This document shows, piece by piece, positions 21,901 through 32,999 of a stretch of 64,000 bases of DNA (position 1 is the first letter of the stretch; the number at the start of each line of letters is the position of its first letter). The position numbers and the translations under genes are program-made. Origin of the DNA: Corythoichthys intestinalis (Eukaryota; Chordata; Actinopteri; Syngnathiformes; Syngnathidae); the NCBI RefSeq assembly GCF_030265065.1, contig NC_080412.1:18652501-18716500 (forward strand), read 5' to 3'. The notes beneath the pieces are model-generated. The model was given only the letters and a program-made list of their open reading frames with translations, did no database searches and was not told the DNA's origin.

Positions 21901-24900
21901 TCAAGATTTTGCCGATTTAGGAGTATTTTAGACAAAAAGTTAATTAGGTTTGCTCGGATGGTTCACTACAACAGCCTTCTAGAGAAGTCTACTGCTTTAA
22001 GCTGTTTACTAACGCCGGTGAGTCTGTCATTTCGCATCTAGTTTTCTATAAATGTGCTAACGCTGCCGAGTCTGTCATTCCGCATCTAGCTCTATATACA
22101 TGTGATATCTGATAAGATAATTATTAAATGGTTATTAAATATTTGCTCTTACCAATTAAGGCTTATAATAAAGTATTGATTGCTAAAATAGGATGTTCCA
22201 TGATTGATTGCAGTACATCTTTGTGACTGATAACTATAGGCATGTTTAGGTCTTGATAGAACTGCCTTGTCATTCTGGCCGGTTTAAACCGGCCTAGGTT
22301 CCACAGGTCAACTTCAATCACAAGCCACAGACATTGAGAAAATAAAACCGTCTGGGACATTGAAGAAATCATACTGTTGCATTCATTACTTGACAAATGC
22401 TATTGCTTCATGAAATATTAAGATGTTTTTTAAATAATTACTCTAATCAATAGCTGCTTGCGATGAAGAAATGCTTTTGCTACTCGCAATGAAGAAATGC
22501 TTTGCTCATCGTGCTCACAAAGAAGAATTGTTCTTCTTGAAGAAGCCTTGATGACTTGCCTTCCTAAGGGCAGATGCAATAACAGAGACAGTTTTGCTTT
22601 GCTGGAATGTGCTGACACAAATGTATTAATCCCACCTACATGCATACACATAGCCAAACAAATTCATAGAGGTGTCGCCCGTTTTGCTACACATCTTTTT
22701 AAGGTGGACACCTCTCTTGTTGTTAGGGCCATCCCAAATAAAAAGAGAGGTGAAAGAGGAGTTTTTTTTAGAACGACTACAGAAGCTGTACAGTTTCCCT
22801 CCTTCCTTGCAAGTTTTTCAACTAAATTGAGTGCCTTCTCTCTTTATTTTGGGTCGAATTATAAATGTCTACCTAAGGATTAGTATTTGAACTTGACAAT
22901 ATCTACCGTAGCATTATGTGGGCGTAGTTTGTAGCGGCTGTCGGCTGCAGTCAGGTATTATTGTTTTTTTTTATCTAGCATCATGAGTTTAGCATGATGT
23001 TTACTCTCGGTCCGTTCCTCAATGCGGCCGGAAGACAGCGCTGACTGTGTTTTAGTTCCGCTTTACTTGGCATATTTCAATAATCGGAATTTGTTTGTTT
23101 GTGAATCTCAAATTCTTGAATCTTCCTCGGCGGAATCGGGAATAATCTAACAATCGAAAATTTCGCACACCTCTACATAATATCATTATTAATAAATTAG
23201 TATTGAAATTTACATGTACATTGCAGGGACGGGTCTCTTGATGGCAATAATGGACGAAAGACAAATGACAAGACAAATGACAAATGTCGATAGAAAGTTT
23301 CATATCGTCTTGTTGATGATGATTGGATGTCCATCATCTCCAATGGCACTGAAAGTTAAAAGCAGCAAAGAGCGACTGCTCCAATCTTTACTTACCGTAT
23401 AGTAGTAGTCACTGTCTGCTTGTCCAGGCCTGTCCCTTCATCAAAAGCAAGAGACAAGCCTCCGAGAGAGGCCCAGTGTTCAGGATCGCAGGGGTATCGT
23501 CCCATTATGATGTTGTTCTTCGCCTCTTCATATAGAAGTCGCAGCACTCCCTCATCTTCTATCTGCAGAGAATGATTATGATTAACTCAACAACAAGCGA
23601 GTTCAAAGTAACTCACGTGTTTTGACAAAAACAACACAATTCTGCTTTTTCTAAGTACATTACAACATAGAAAAACAACAAAAAAGTGCTTCTTTTAATA
23701 TTCACTGACAAGATAAAGACGAACCTGCAATTCTTTAGATTTTGGATAAAAGACATTCCGACGGTACTGGAGACAAGGCTCATCTGAGGAGAGAAGAGAA
23801 ACCTTAAAGTGCATGAAGGTGAGGCAACACTGCTACATAAATTGGATTAGTGCGCAAGATATGACGATGTATATTGCCAAACAGATATAAAACTTTCCAT
23901 TCATATTTGTATCAACATTCATGTTCTTGCAATGAATATTTTGGTCAAAAGATGTGTGCAATATGCCATAGTAGTTCCACCAATCGGCCTCAAGATGTCC
24001 CTATTTCACCAATTGGCTCCCCACCGCCAACCATACGTGAGTATTGCATGCAAGACAATTGAAAATAGCAACACACATAATCCACACAGGACAACACAAT
24101 TTGTTCCAACTATAATAGCAATTAATCGATTATCAATGATATTATTTTTTTACTTAAAATACAACAGTCTTAAAAGTCAAAACCATTACTCACAAGAATT
24201 ACTACATAATTAGATATCTTTATATTTGAGCGGAAATACGTATGCTACTGTGTTGCTTCTGGCCACACTCATTAGTCTTAGGTTGCAGCACTACTTGACG
24301 TATATGACATTTGTGGCAGATCAGTTTAATGTCAAAAATAAAGTGAGTGGGGGAAAAGCGGTCATAATAGTCAGCTAATTTTATTTTTTTGCCAAAAATT
24401 TATTATATTGTGGCATATCAATACCGTGATATAAAATGGCTCCATATCGTGGTAGCACTAGATATGATACAATGATGCACTGCTGTTACACAATTTTAGA
24501 AGCAATCATTTATATATTTTTACATTAAAAAATGAAAACAATTGTGCCCTTCCTTTTTGTTTTAAGTATGAAATGTAAAGTACTACAATCAAAAATGTTT
24601 CTAAATGAAAAAATGTCATTTCTGAATGCTGACAATATTTTAAACGTTAACAAGAGAATCATTTGGCATATTAAAATAATGGCTTGGGGACTAAGCTTTC
24701 ACCTTGTGAAATGTCTTCATCTGAGGCTTCCGTGAAGCGATACAGCAGGTCTTGCCACTGGCGACAAACCTTGTACGGTTGATGCCTCGTCTTCAACTGC
24801 AGCTCTGTTGAGGAAAAAGGTAGTCAGATCCAACTGCATTTTGGAAAGCTTCTTCGTGTATTGTCTGCTATACAGATATAAATGTTATCTTTTATCAAAT

Positions 24901-25480
24901 TCCTAATAAGCTAAAATCCCAGAAATTTTACTTGCATTTCATTCTCCAGCATGATTCCTAGAGTAATATAGAGTCTACGTTGCTATGTGTTTGAAGTTTT
25001 CTGTGTGAATTTTAGTAAAAGATACAGTAACTCCATTTATGGAGAACGTGTTCTCTTGCTCAAAATACATAAGTGAAAGTTGTATTTAAAAGTGAACATA
25101 TTTATTTGTGTAATAGTTAGCATTTTTCATTACCAAGTAGGGGGGAAGACAGCCAGAAGGCAAAGACATCCTGAGCACATTCGGGAATGTGGAGAGCCTC
25201 TCGGACAGAGCGTCCTAACTCTTGCACAGTAACACTGCCGAGCCCTTCAACTGATAGGTGAACCGCGGTATCACCAAATAGGTATATAAGCACATCTTGA
25301 GCTGGGAGAAAAACACAGGTAAAATGTAAGCAATGTATCATAACAGCAAATGCTGTCCTGATGAGTACATGATTTCTCATTGAACTTACAGTGGGAGAGT
25401 GTAGCAGAAGAAGCAACACTTCCCCTCTGTGACTGGTCATCTGACAAGTCTGGGGGGACACTACACTCATCTCCTTCCAT
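18923..25480 (-). CDS. frmd8: FRMD8 (iTAP), FERM-domain protein binding iRhoms
   Basis: Ten coding exons join in frame: 25390..25480, 25134..25301, 24703..24804, 23725..23783, 23396..23562, 20969..21181, 20776..20899, 20539..20688, 19105..19333 and 18923..19035. They encode 471 residues; human FRMD8 has about 464. The FERM region starts near residue 30 ([17 protein letters not shown]) and runs to about 360, with [39 protein letters not shown] and [12 protein letters not shown] matching the family. The tail keeps the conserved [26 protein letters not shown] and DSVEQG end. FRMD8 binds the cytoplasmic tail of iRhom1/2 and stabilises the iRhom-ADAM17 sheddase at the cell surface, controlling TNF and EGFR-ligand shedding. 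The start ATG at 25478..25480 lies seven bases inside exon 2; a non-coding first exon is listed separately. Introns are loaded with hAT elements and MITEs. No break is seen in the coding exons. Confidence 0.95.
19650..20395 (+). mobile_element. Inverted-repeat element with TATCG-rich ends (copy A)
   Basis: The left end TAGGTGTGTGACAATAT and right end ATCGAGGGC...CACACCTA match, in reverse order, the ends of 46936..47756. The middle holds CACTTCCTGTT/AACAGGAAGTG repeats on both strands and short GGATTGGACGTCTA modules. It is non-coding and sits in the frmd8 intron before the ninth coding exon. Confidence 0.65.
21521..23175. mobile_element. hAT-type non-autonomous element in frmd8 intron
   Basis: Ends TAGAGGTGGGAATCTT and the inverse of TAGAGGTGTGCGAAATT are flanked by CATAATGC and CATAATAT, an 8-bp duplication with two mismatches. 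Homeodomain-like or transposase coding is not visible. An inner segment (about 22150..22900) has its own character and may be a further insertion I could not classify. Confidence 0.65.
23850..24480. repeat. Degenerate repeat with CGATGTATATTG / ATACCGTGATATAAAATGG ends
   Basis: TATCG/CGATA-type terminal sequence similar to the 19650 element. No 8-bp duplication was found and there is no coding sequence. Low-confidence boundaries, frmd8 intron. Confidence 0.35.
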
Positions 25481-25809
25481 CTCCAATCTGAAACACAAAG
25501 AGAGAACTCAGGTTACACTTCCACACAAAACACAGCTGTGAACAGAGATGTTTTCGTAAAATAGACTCGGGATTTTTATTTCCATTACAATTCTGGTAAT
25601 GTGAGCGCAATCACTTTTTATATTGTTTATCTTTGACAAGAAAGGAGCCGAATGGAGTCATAAGCAGTCATATTACAAAATTGTGAGACACATTGAGATG
25701 ATATATGTGCTTCCAAGGTGCAAATATTTTGTAAATGTTGTCTTATCTGATTTATATAGACAGCTCAAAACAAAGTTTGATAGACTTCTCAACCTAAGTC
25801 GCTAAAGGT

Positions 25810-26755
25810 ACCGAACCCCATGAGTTTCACACGTGCATAAACTGAACCCTTTGGAACTTTTTTTCTTTCTTTTTTTTCCCAAATTCAAATTGGATACATC
25901 TAAACTAGCAAGCGAAAACCTAAGTGACTGAATTTCCATTCAAATGTCTTCTCATTTAGACAGCATATTTTCAAACAGGCCAAAATGTATGTTTTTATCT
26001 TTGTGCCTGAAGCATCATCAGACCACTAAACCAAGACTGGCACAATGTGCATCTTAGAATTTTTCATTCAAATTTGGAGGAATATATCTTATATTATAAA
26101 ACATTAAACCTTTTTGGTTGCAATAACCTTGACCGTGTAGTTTCTGTCATGTTTACATCTCAAATGATATTAAGTTTATTGAAAAACACTGCACAAAACG
26201 ATTGCCAAATTTGCACACAAAGTCATTACGTTAAAAAAATAAACATGTTTCTTCTCACAAATCCAATAAACTGTAAATTTACAACAAATAATTTTGCGTG
26301 TTTATTTGCTTTTCACATAACAAAATGAAATTAAACTCGATTCATTTCACACTGTTTCTATTTTTGTTTTCATGTCGACATTCTCATTCTATCACATCTT
26401 TGCCTCACATACGGTTTTCATGGTGTAAAATGTGACGCAATTTTATTTATTCTTTTTTATGTAAATGCAGTGCAGGTTACCCATAGGTCTGTTGTACTTC
26501 CTCATGCCAAGTGAGAGTCAACCTTCCACTGAGCAAACCAGTTTCTCCCCCCACCAGATAGAGGACTAGCAGTTGAAAGAATTGGAATAAACCCTGTAAA
26601 TTGGGGACTAACCAATCCAAAACCTGGTCTAAAACACCACTTGCCTAGAATTAGTCACCGTCCAATAATAGGGCCCTGCGTGTCATAACATTCACCGAAC
26701 CCAGGCTTAGACTGACTCACCGAACCCTTGGGGTTCGATAGAACACAGGTTAACA
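25810..26755. mobile_element. Inverted-repeat element with CCGAACCCC ends
   Basis: The left end (TACCGAACCCCATGAG) and right end (CGAACCCTTGGGGTTCGATAGAAC) carry inverted CGAACCC motifs. The interior is AT-rich and non-coding. In the first frmd8 intron. Boundaries are approximate. Confidence 0.45.
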
Positions 26756-27438
26756 GGGAATGAGCAATTAAACCACATTTAAAATCCTACATCACTATAA
26801 ATTCAGTAAACTCATTAATTATTAAAGCACGTTATGTACACTATTGCCCACAAGTCCTCCCACCAATTATCTTCCATTTGCGGCATTTAAAATAAGTTTA
26901 ACGAGAAATAATGCCTTCTATTGTCAGAGCTGCTAATGTTTTCACCTTAGCAGCATTAACATTAGCACCATAGTGTAAGAACGTCGATCTAAATTGAGTA
27001 TTGTGAGATAACTGGTCAAAATAACTTATTGAATCCTCATTTATTCTTAATGTGTCAGCGGTTGCCTGCCCATCAACAAGGGATTCCACAGGACTGAGTT
27101 CACCGCTATAATGCTAACATCAGCCTTAACTTGTGCTAAGTGTTAGCAAGGCTAGCAACAAGGGCTAAGTAGCTCATTAAATGGAAGTAAATTCTGTCGA
27201 GTATGCCCAAACAAACAATTGTTAAAACTGACATTCAGACTTACAACATTTAACGTTTGTAGTTAAGGTGTGGCGATGAGGGCTAGAAACAAACACTTCG
27301 TATTTTTGCAACAATATTCACTCACTCTCTTTTTCGGCCGTCTACATTCCCAAACATTCTAAATTACTATTGTTAATAACTTTTACTAGCATGACATTAG
27401 AGTTATTAGAATGTGTAAGAAGAACATTTAAAACCTAC
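26756..27438. other. frmd8 first intron, nothing recognised
   Basis: AT-rich sequence; the 63-residue ORF near 26900 has no family features. Confidence 0.5.
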
Positions 27439-27600
27439 CTGTCAGCAGCTGGGTGGTTTTGTCTCTCCAGTTCTCTCTCAGTCTCTGGGCATGAACTATT
27501 ATAGCTTCATCTATTGTAGTCACTTAAAAAAAACATACAGTTGTCTTTGTGTTGTTCCTTACTCCCTCACTGTTTGCGGGAAACAAGCTTTTCCGGACAC
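27439..27600 (-). other. frmd8: Probable non-coding first exon and promoter of frmd8
   Basis: The minus strand carries a CAG|GTAGGT splice donor at 27438/27439. Before it lies about 90 to 160 bases without a long ORF, and then a CpG-bearing stretch (27590..27650) with no TATA box. It would splice to the acceptor at 25487/25488, seven bases before the frmd8 start codon. The exact transcription start is inferred. Confidence 0.45.
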
Positions 27601-27650
27601 GCGCGACGGTTTCAAAGTGTGCAAATGGCGAGCGAATCTCTCATTGGGAG

Positions 27651-28430
27651 CGATTCATTTTTGGGTGTGACATCTACGTTCAAATACTGGAATATTTTAT
27701 GTTCACACACTAAAAAATAGAAACACTTGAGTATGAAGTGGATATAAAAGAATAGGTTTACAACTTAACCCGAAATAAACATGATAGAGTGCAGTTCAAT
27801 GTGGTTACTCCTTGGTACAGAAATGTTTTTTCGGATATGACGAATCGAAAATATTGAGTCGGAGTGTAACAGAGCGGCAGTGATTGTGACGTCAATTTGT
27901 CACATGATCACGACGTCACAGCTGCTATATTTATGCAGTCATATAGTTTTTCCAAATACTGTATTTGTTTTGTTGTTGTTGTTTTCATATGTCTGTCTTT
28001 TATATGTGAATCTGTGTTGTTGAATTGTACAATTAAAAAAAAAAATCTATTTGCAACGTGTTTTTAATTGTTTAAATAATAATGATTAAAAAAAAAAAAA
28101 AAATCATTCACAGTGAGTCAAATTGAAAAGACCAATTATATATATTGTAGTCGCTACAACGGCTAAATTTATGAATAAACTGTACATGTATCATATTTTA
28201 TTTTCATTTTAAAATAGAAGTAGAACGCTTGGGTCAGTACATGATCATGTTATAGAAAGAAATTTTAATAAAATCAATCGTCTCAATTTATTACATTGCA
28301 AAAATGATTTGAGGGAAGAAATGTGCTGAATGAAATCCATAATGAATGTCCAATGAGTTACACAACATGGAATTAAATATTGTTCAATTCCATGAGGAAA
28401 TAAAACTCGATTTGATTGATTATAATTTTG
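27651..28430. other. Spacer between rom1 and frmd8, nothing recognised
   Basis: AT-rich, with A-homopolymer runs at 28034 and 28089. No ORF of note. Confidence 0.5.
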
Positions 28431-29298
28431 TCAAGTTTATTTACAACATTACAAATACAAATACCACTAAAACACAGTTATAGTATGAGACTGCAAGGAC
28501 AGCAGGTTTAGCATTACCAAATGAGATTAGCATGGTTTAACAAGTGTCAGGCTAGAGGACACAGTTAATATTTGTCATTGGATTATACTTTAATCTGTTT
28601 TAATCCAACTGTTCTCATTACAGGAATGAGACGGGATCACATAAAGCATCAAATGAGTGATATGCTCAATATTGGCAAAAATATTCAGTTTAAAATTACA
28701 GGTCAGAAGAAGAAGAAGGGGGATGCGTTGGTCTACTACATAGTAGTACCTTCAAATTTGATTTCTTAAGCAATATTCTCACGCAACATTGTCATGATAT
28801 GCTACTTTCCCTCAAAAAAAAAAAAAAACTGCAATCATTTTTTTTTAAATAACTTGTATTAATATTTTTTTCATGTTTTTTTCACTATATTACAAATATT
28901 AACTTTTTGGTGTAGCATGGTTTATTTGCACCCTGGCTCAATTAAAATAAAGAATAAAATGGCATAGGTTGTAAATGAAAAGAAATACTAAGTATACGTA
29001 TAACAAACATTTAAAAAGACATGTTACATAGTGTATTGATATACTTCGAGTGTATTAGTCATGTGAATATGTATTGTTGACAAAAATAACAAAAAAATGT
29101 GAGATGGCCTTCTTCTCTTGGGAGACTTTCATTGGTATAGAGAACACAGATTCAAAATTCACGTAAGAATATACATTAATTTGATGTACCGTTCATGGTC
29201 ACCTGAAAATGCCAATTATAGCCCCCAACCAGATTTAAATTGCAATAATGTGGACACCCTTTATAAAAAGTATTTACATGTATGCAAAGCCCCGGTGG
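28431..29298 (-). other. rom1: Probable rom1 3' untranslated region
   Basis: It follows the rom1 stop codon directly. Minus-strand AATAAA motifs occur at about 28921..28926 and 28440..28446, and either could end the transcript. No competing gene. The extent is inferred. Confidence 0.45.
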
Positions 29299-30614
29299 TT
29301 AGGTGGAAGCTGGGGCTGCTTTATCATCTGTAGTAGCACCCTCCTGCACCTGGTTTTTAAACAGCAGGAACTTGAGAACTGGGTCAAAGTACTCCATGAA
29401 GGTGTCCTTCACTCCCTTCTCCAGCAAGTATCCTTCTGTTTCAATTTCTATGTTCTCCTTCCCAGCTACTGCCTCCATAGATGTCTGCAGGAAGCGCAAA
29501 CTCACCAGCACAGAACCCTAGGAATGAGTAGGCGGAGTTATGGAGGAATACAATTTTAACATCCAAGCTTTATGTGGATAAATCCCAATCTCAAAATTTT
29601 CCATTTTATTGTAAAATGCTTCTCTTACCTGTAAGAGGAAGACTGACAGTACTCCAGCGCCAATGGTGTTCATCAGCCCCATGTAGTAATTGACCAAGGC
29701 CTCCCGGCAGCCGCGCAGGTAGATGTTGAGCTCCTCTGTTTCGTACTCGTAGTTATAATGAGCTGAATTGTTGGTAAGGTGATACTGGATGCATGGTCGA
29801 GGAGAACTGGGATTACAGCAACTGAATGGGACTCCGTCTACTAGGTATCGTCCATCCACATTGCTCTTGACGCGGCTGGTGAAACAAGCGATATTACAAT
29901 TAAGTACAATGATCCATTCAGTTCATTCTATGATTCCTCAAACATAACTTACACTTTGACCTCCTTGGAGTTGAAATCAAGGTAGCGATTGCTGACCCAC
30001 TGGACCTCAAACCAATCCCTGTGGTCATTGTTTCCACAGCACTGAAACTCCATCTGCAAGCGGTCAATGTTCTGCTTCTGGAAGCAGCGTCCCGGCGTGT
30101 CTGTGTCTTTATAGAAGCGGATGCCATTCCTCAGGCCGACTTTCAGTGAAGACTCCAGACTGCCCTTCATGGCATAGCTCATGATGACCGCTAGCAGCAT
30201 GAGCACAGTGAAGAAACAAGAGACAGCAAAGTAGGGCTTCAAAAAGGTCTTCCAGCGAGGAAATCGCCCAGCGTCAAGGGCATCCTGACAGATCTTTGAG
30301 GCAAAGTAGTTGATGCCCAGGGAGGCCAGACCAACAATCATGAGCGTATTGGGCACGATATGTATGTCTGCATTATCCATGACCTGTATTAAAATATCAA
30401 GTCACAGACAATGGAAAAAGTGAAATTACAATGCATGTTAGTCAGACAAAATTCAAGCGTTTACTTCTGCTCTCCTTCGGAGTTCTGTCTTCAGGATGCA
30501 CCCAAGGGTGAAGGTCATGGCCCCGGCTACCGTGGCACACCAGGAAAGGAGCCACAGTCCCTGGGCAAGTTTCACCCTTTTTTGAAAGGGGAACTTCATC
30601 TTCATCACTACCAT
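29299..30614 (-). CDS. rom1: Rom-1/peripherin-2 family photoreceptor disc tetraspanin
   Basis: Four exons join in frame: 30465..30614, 29953..30383, 29629..29875 and 29299..29517, giving 348 residues (PRPH2 346, ROM1 351). The N-terminus ([16 protein letters not shown]), four membrane segments and the large loop with CCG (QCCGNN), [15 protein letters not shown] and [13 protein letters not shown] are hallmarks of the RDS/ROM-1 tetraspanins. These proteins oligomerise at the rims of rod and cone outer-segment discs and hold membrane curvature. The protein resembles human PRPH2 more than mammalian ROM1, as I recall for fish Rom1 proteins. I call it rom1 because it sits with frmd8, vps51 and zfpl1, human neighbours on 11q12-q13, whereas PRPH2 is on 6p21; this is inference. 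The second intron leaves codon 194 as Val (GT|C) where human PRPH2 has Asp. Family assignment is secure, the paralogue less so. Confidence 0.85.
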
Positions 30615-31136
30615 GGTTGCGGCGAGGGGCTCCGAGTCTTACGGGGGGAATAGGGGAAGGAGAACGGTGAAGCGCGGAGGGACGAGGCTTTTCTTGTCTG
30701 AGAGGAGAAAAAGTAAGAAGAAAAAGGCAACTGGGATTTAAATGAGCAACTTAAAAACTAGGTAACATCAATACATTTTTTGTCGGGACAAATTAGGATA
30801 TACAGGAATCAAAACTACATTACAGTTCTAAAATGATACTAGTATAACACAATTTACAGGCAATTAAAATTCACCTTGATTCCCTGAAAAGTTCTAGGGA
30901 AGAAAAGTCCACAAATAAGCACAGACCACTGTGTACCTCCCAGGGTACCACACAGTGGATTTGGCAAACCTGAATGCAGGCGGCGTCTTACCGTTAATGC
31001 TTTCCTATCCTATTAAACTGGTCAGGGGATCTGGGCTATTGTCTGCTCAGCACCCATCATAGTCATACAGAGGGAGGACAAAGATGACGAAATGGATTTG
31101 AGCAAGTGAGAAAGTGACGACTACAGAGCACACTGT
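30615..31136. promoter_or_regulatory. rom1: rom1 upstream region, presumed promoter
   Basis: It runs from the rom1 start codon to a (TACTG)n run. The first ~80 bases are probably leader (purine-rich on the minus strand reading). No TATA box is obvious. Function is assumed from position. Confidence 0.3.
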
Positions 31137-31171
31137 ACTGTACTGTACTGTACTGTACTGTACTGTACTGT
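31137..31171. repeat. (GTACT)n microsatellite
   Basis: Seven tandem five-base GTACT units, about 500 bases upstream of rom1. Confidence 0.9.
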
Positions 31172-31209
31172 ATTGGACTGCTTGTAGCCTGTAGCCATTT
31201 TACCCTTTA

Positions 31210-31370
31210 TAGGTCACTCATTTAACTCATCGGTTGCTACTGATGGCACTTGACGTCATTCCCCCCACCCAGCCAAAAATGGATTGGGTGGCGCTAGATG
31301 TCATTCGCCCTACCCAGCCAAAAATGGATTGGAGGTCTAGTGCCGTCAATGGCACTGAAACGTGAGCATT
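31210..31370. repeat. Dispersed short repeat, tandem pair
   Basis: CAGCCAAAAATGGATTGG occurs twice, 54 bases apart, with GTCTAGTGCCGTCAATGGC after the second. Same family as 17938..18056. Confidence 0.65.
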
Positions 31371-31379
31371 CTATTGTTG

Positions 31380-32999
31380 TCACTGTCATTATGTGAAATT
31401 ATACTAAAAAATCGAAAAATGACTCATAGTAAAACACGTTCAAAATGAACTACGGCTGCCTGGTTCGCAAGTCTGTAATTAATGAATGTAATTAATAAGC
31501 TCTGAGACACACAAAAAAATAGTAATCCATGGGTTCTGCAGAATTATATGTATGCATCCACTGAATATACCTACCAAATTTTATTCTGATCCGTCCACGA
31601 ATAACGGTGTTGTAGTTTTTCTTAATGTCCACCCTAAAATCGTGAATGGTAAACAACGAAATAATATTGTGAAACAACGAAATTTGACGTGGCACTCCAA
31701 TATAAACATGTAGAATGAATGAAAAGAAGAAGAAAAAAAAAAGGAAAATAGTTTACTTTTGTGCTTATAAAAGTGATTATAGCTGGCTTAGACTGAAATA
31801 TGTGCAACAAGAGAAATAGTGCAGTGAGGTCCTAAGTTAGCGGCAACATTTCTGCAACAATAAGAATAAAATATGAGAAAAACAGCAAGAACCAAGTAAG
31901 TGAGCGGTATAATAAATATTTATGTTTGATACTTGGGTCCATGTATGTGGAGGCTACTCTCGTATAGCAGCTGTGATATTGTGGCTTACATGACCCAAAA
32001 TGTCACTCTGTGTCCATTCATAGGGTTAAATGGCAAAGAACCAAAGACCTACAGTACAGTCGGTTTAACCCAGATTTCTGCACAGCATTGTGCATGAAAC
32101 GACATTCCAGAATATCCATTATCAATACCTACCGCATCCCGTGCAGGGTCAGTGGGTGGAGTCTACCTCAGCTGACACTGGGGAAATGTGGAGTCCCCCT
32201 TGGTAGATCACCAATCAGGACACAGTGAGAACCAACATGAAGCGATCTAAGATTGACTCTGCATCTGTGAAAACTTTGAAAAATCACATTTCAAATACAG
32301 TAAATGTTTATCAAGGTTTTTATTTGCGGTATTAGTTACAGTACATTGCCAGAGCAGATGGCTTAATTACCCTAGCAAGTTATGTATTGTTATTGTTACA
32401 GAGATAAGATATTTGTCCAGAAAAGCATGAATGTTTTCATGATAAAAACATTATGGAGTAGACTTGCTTCTGAATTACAGGATTATGTACATTTTATTAT
32501 GAAATGTTTGACTACCGGTATTTAGGCATATACAAGCAGGTGTCTTATGGGCATTTAAGGATTTTGCTTAACAATCAAAGGAAATGATTACATTTTTCCA
32601 CATACACTGACAGTTCTTCAAAAAAATACAACAGGTTTTCAATAAAACAGATTAAAAAGCCAATTTAATCGCACTGTCCATTCTGTTGAAGGAATTTGTA
32701 AGGAAACTATGTACTAAAGTAGTCCAGGGAAATTAATGTGATTAATATCATGTACAGTATATCGATGCTTTCTCTGCTCTCAGTCCAGATCTGTCAATAA
32801 GACCAACCACTGAAAAACCTCTCACATGTTCAATAAAAACAGAACTTTTACTTGTCTTCTGTTAAAACTATTAATTAAATTGGTTCTTATCCATCCTACT
32901 GTATTTGTTCTTTTGCCCAAGTGCACACCTTGACTGAAATGTCCTGCTGAGTAAAGTTCAGGTTCTGTTTAAGGACATTTGAACAATCATTGTACTGTA
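31380..32999. other. Probable 3' untranslated region and spacer of the His-rich gene
   Basis: No conserved coding sequence. Minus-strand AATAAA candidates lie near 32316 and 32491. Short ORFs (31492, 32010) show no recognisable domain. Confidence 0.4.

Noticed and set aside
22150-22900. Possible retrovirus-like terminal repeat inside the hAT element at 21521
   Set aside because: No matching partner repeat, primer-binding site or coding remnant could be seen, so no LTR element is claimed.
31137-31171. Short regular repeat considered as a CRISPR-like array
   Set aside because: Simple GTACT pentamer with no spacers; a eukaryotic microsatellite.
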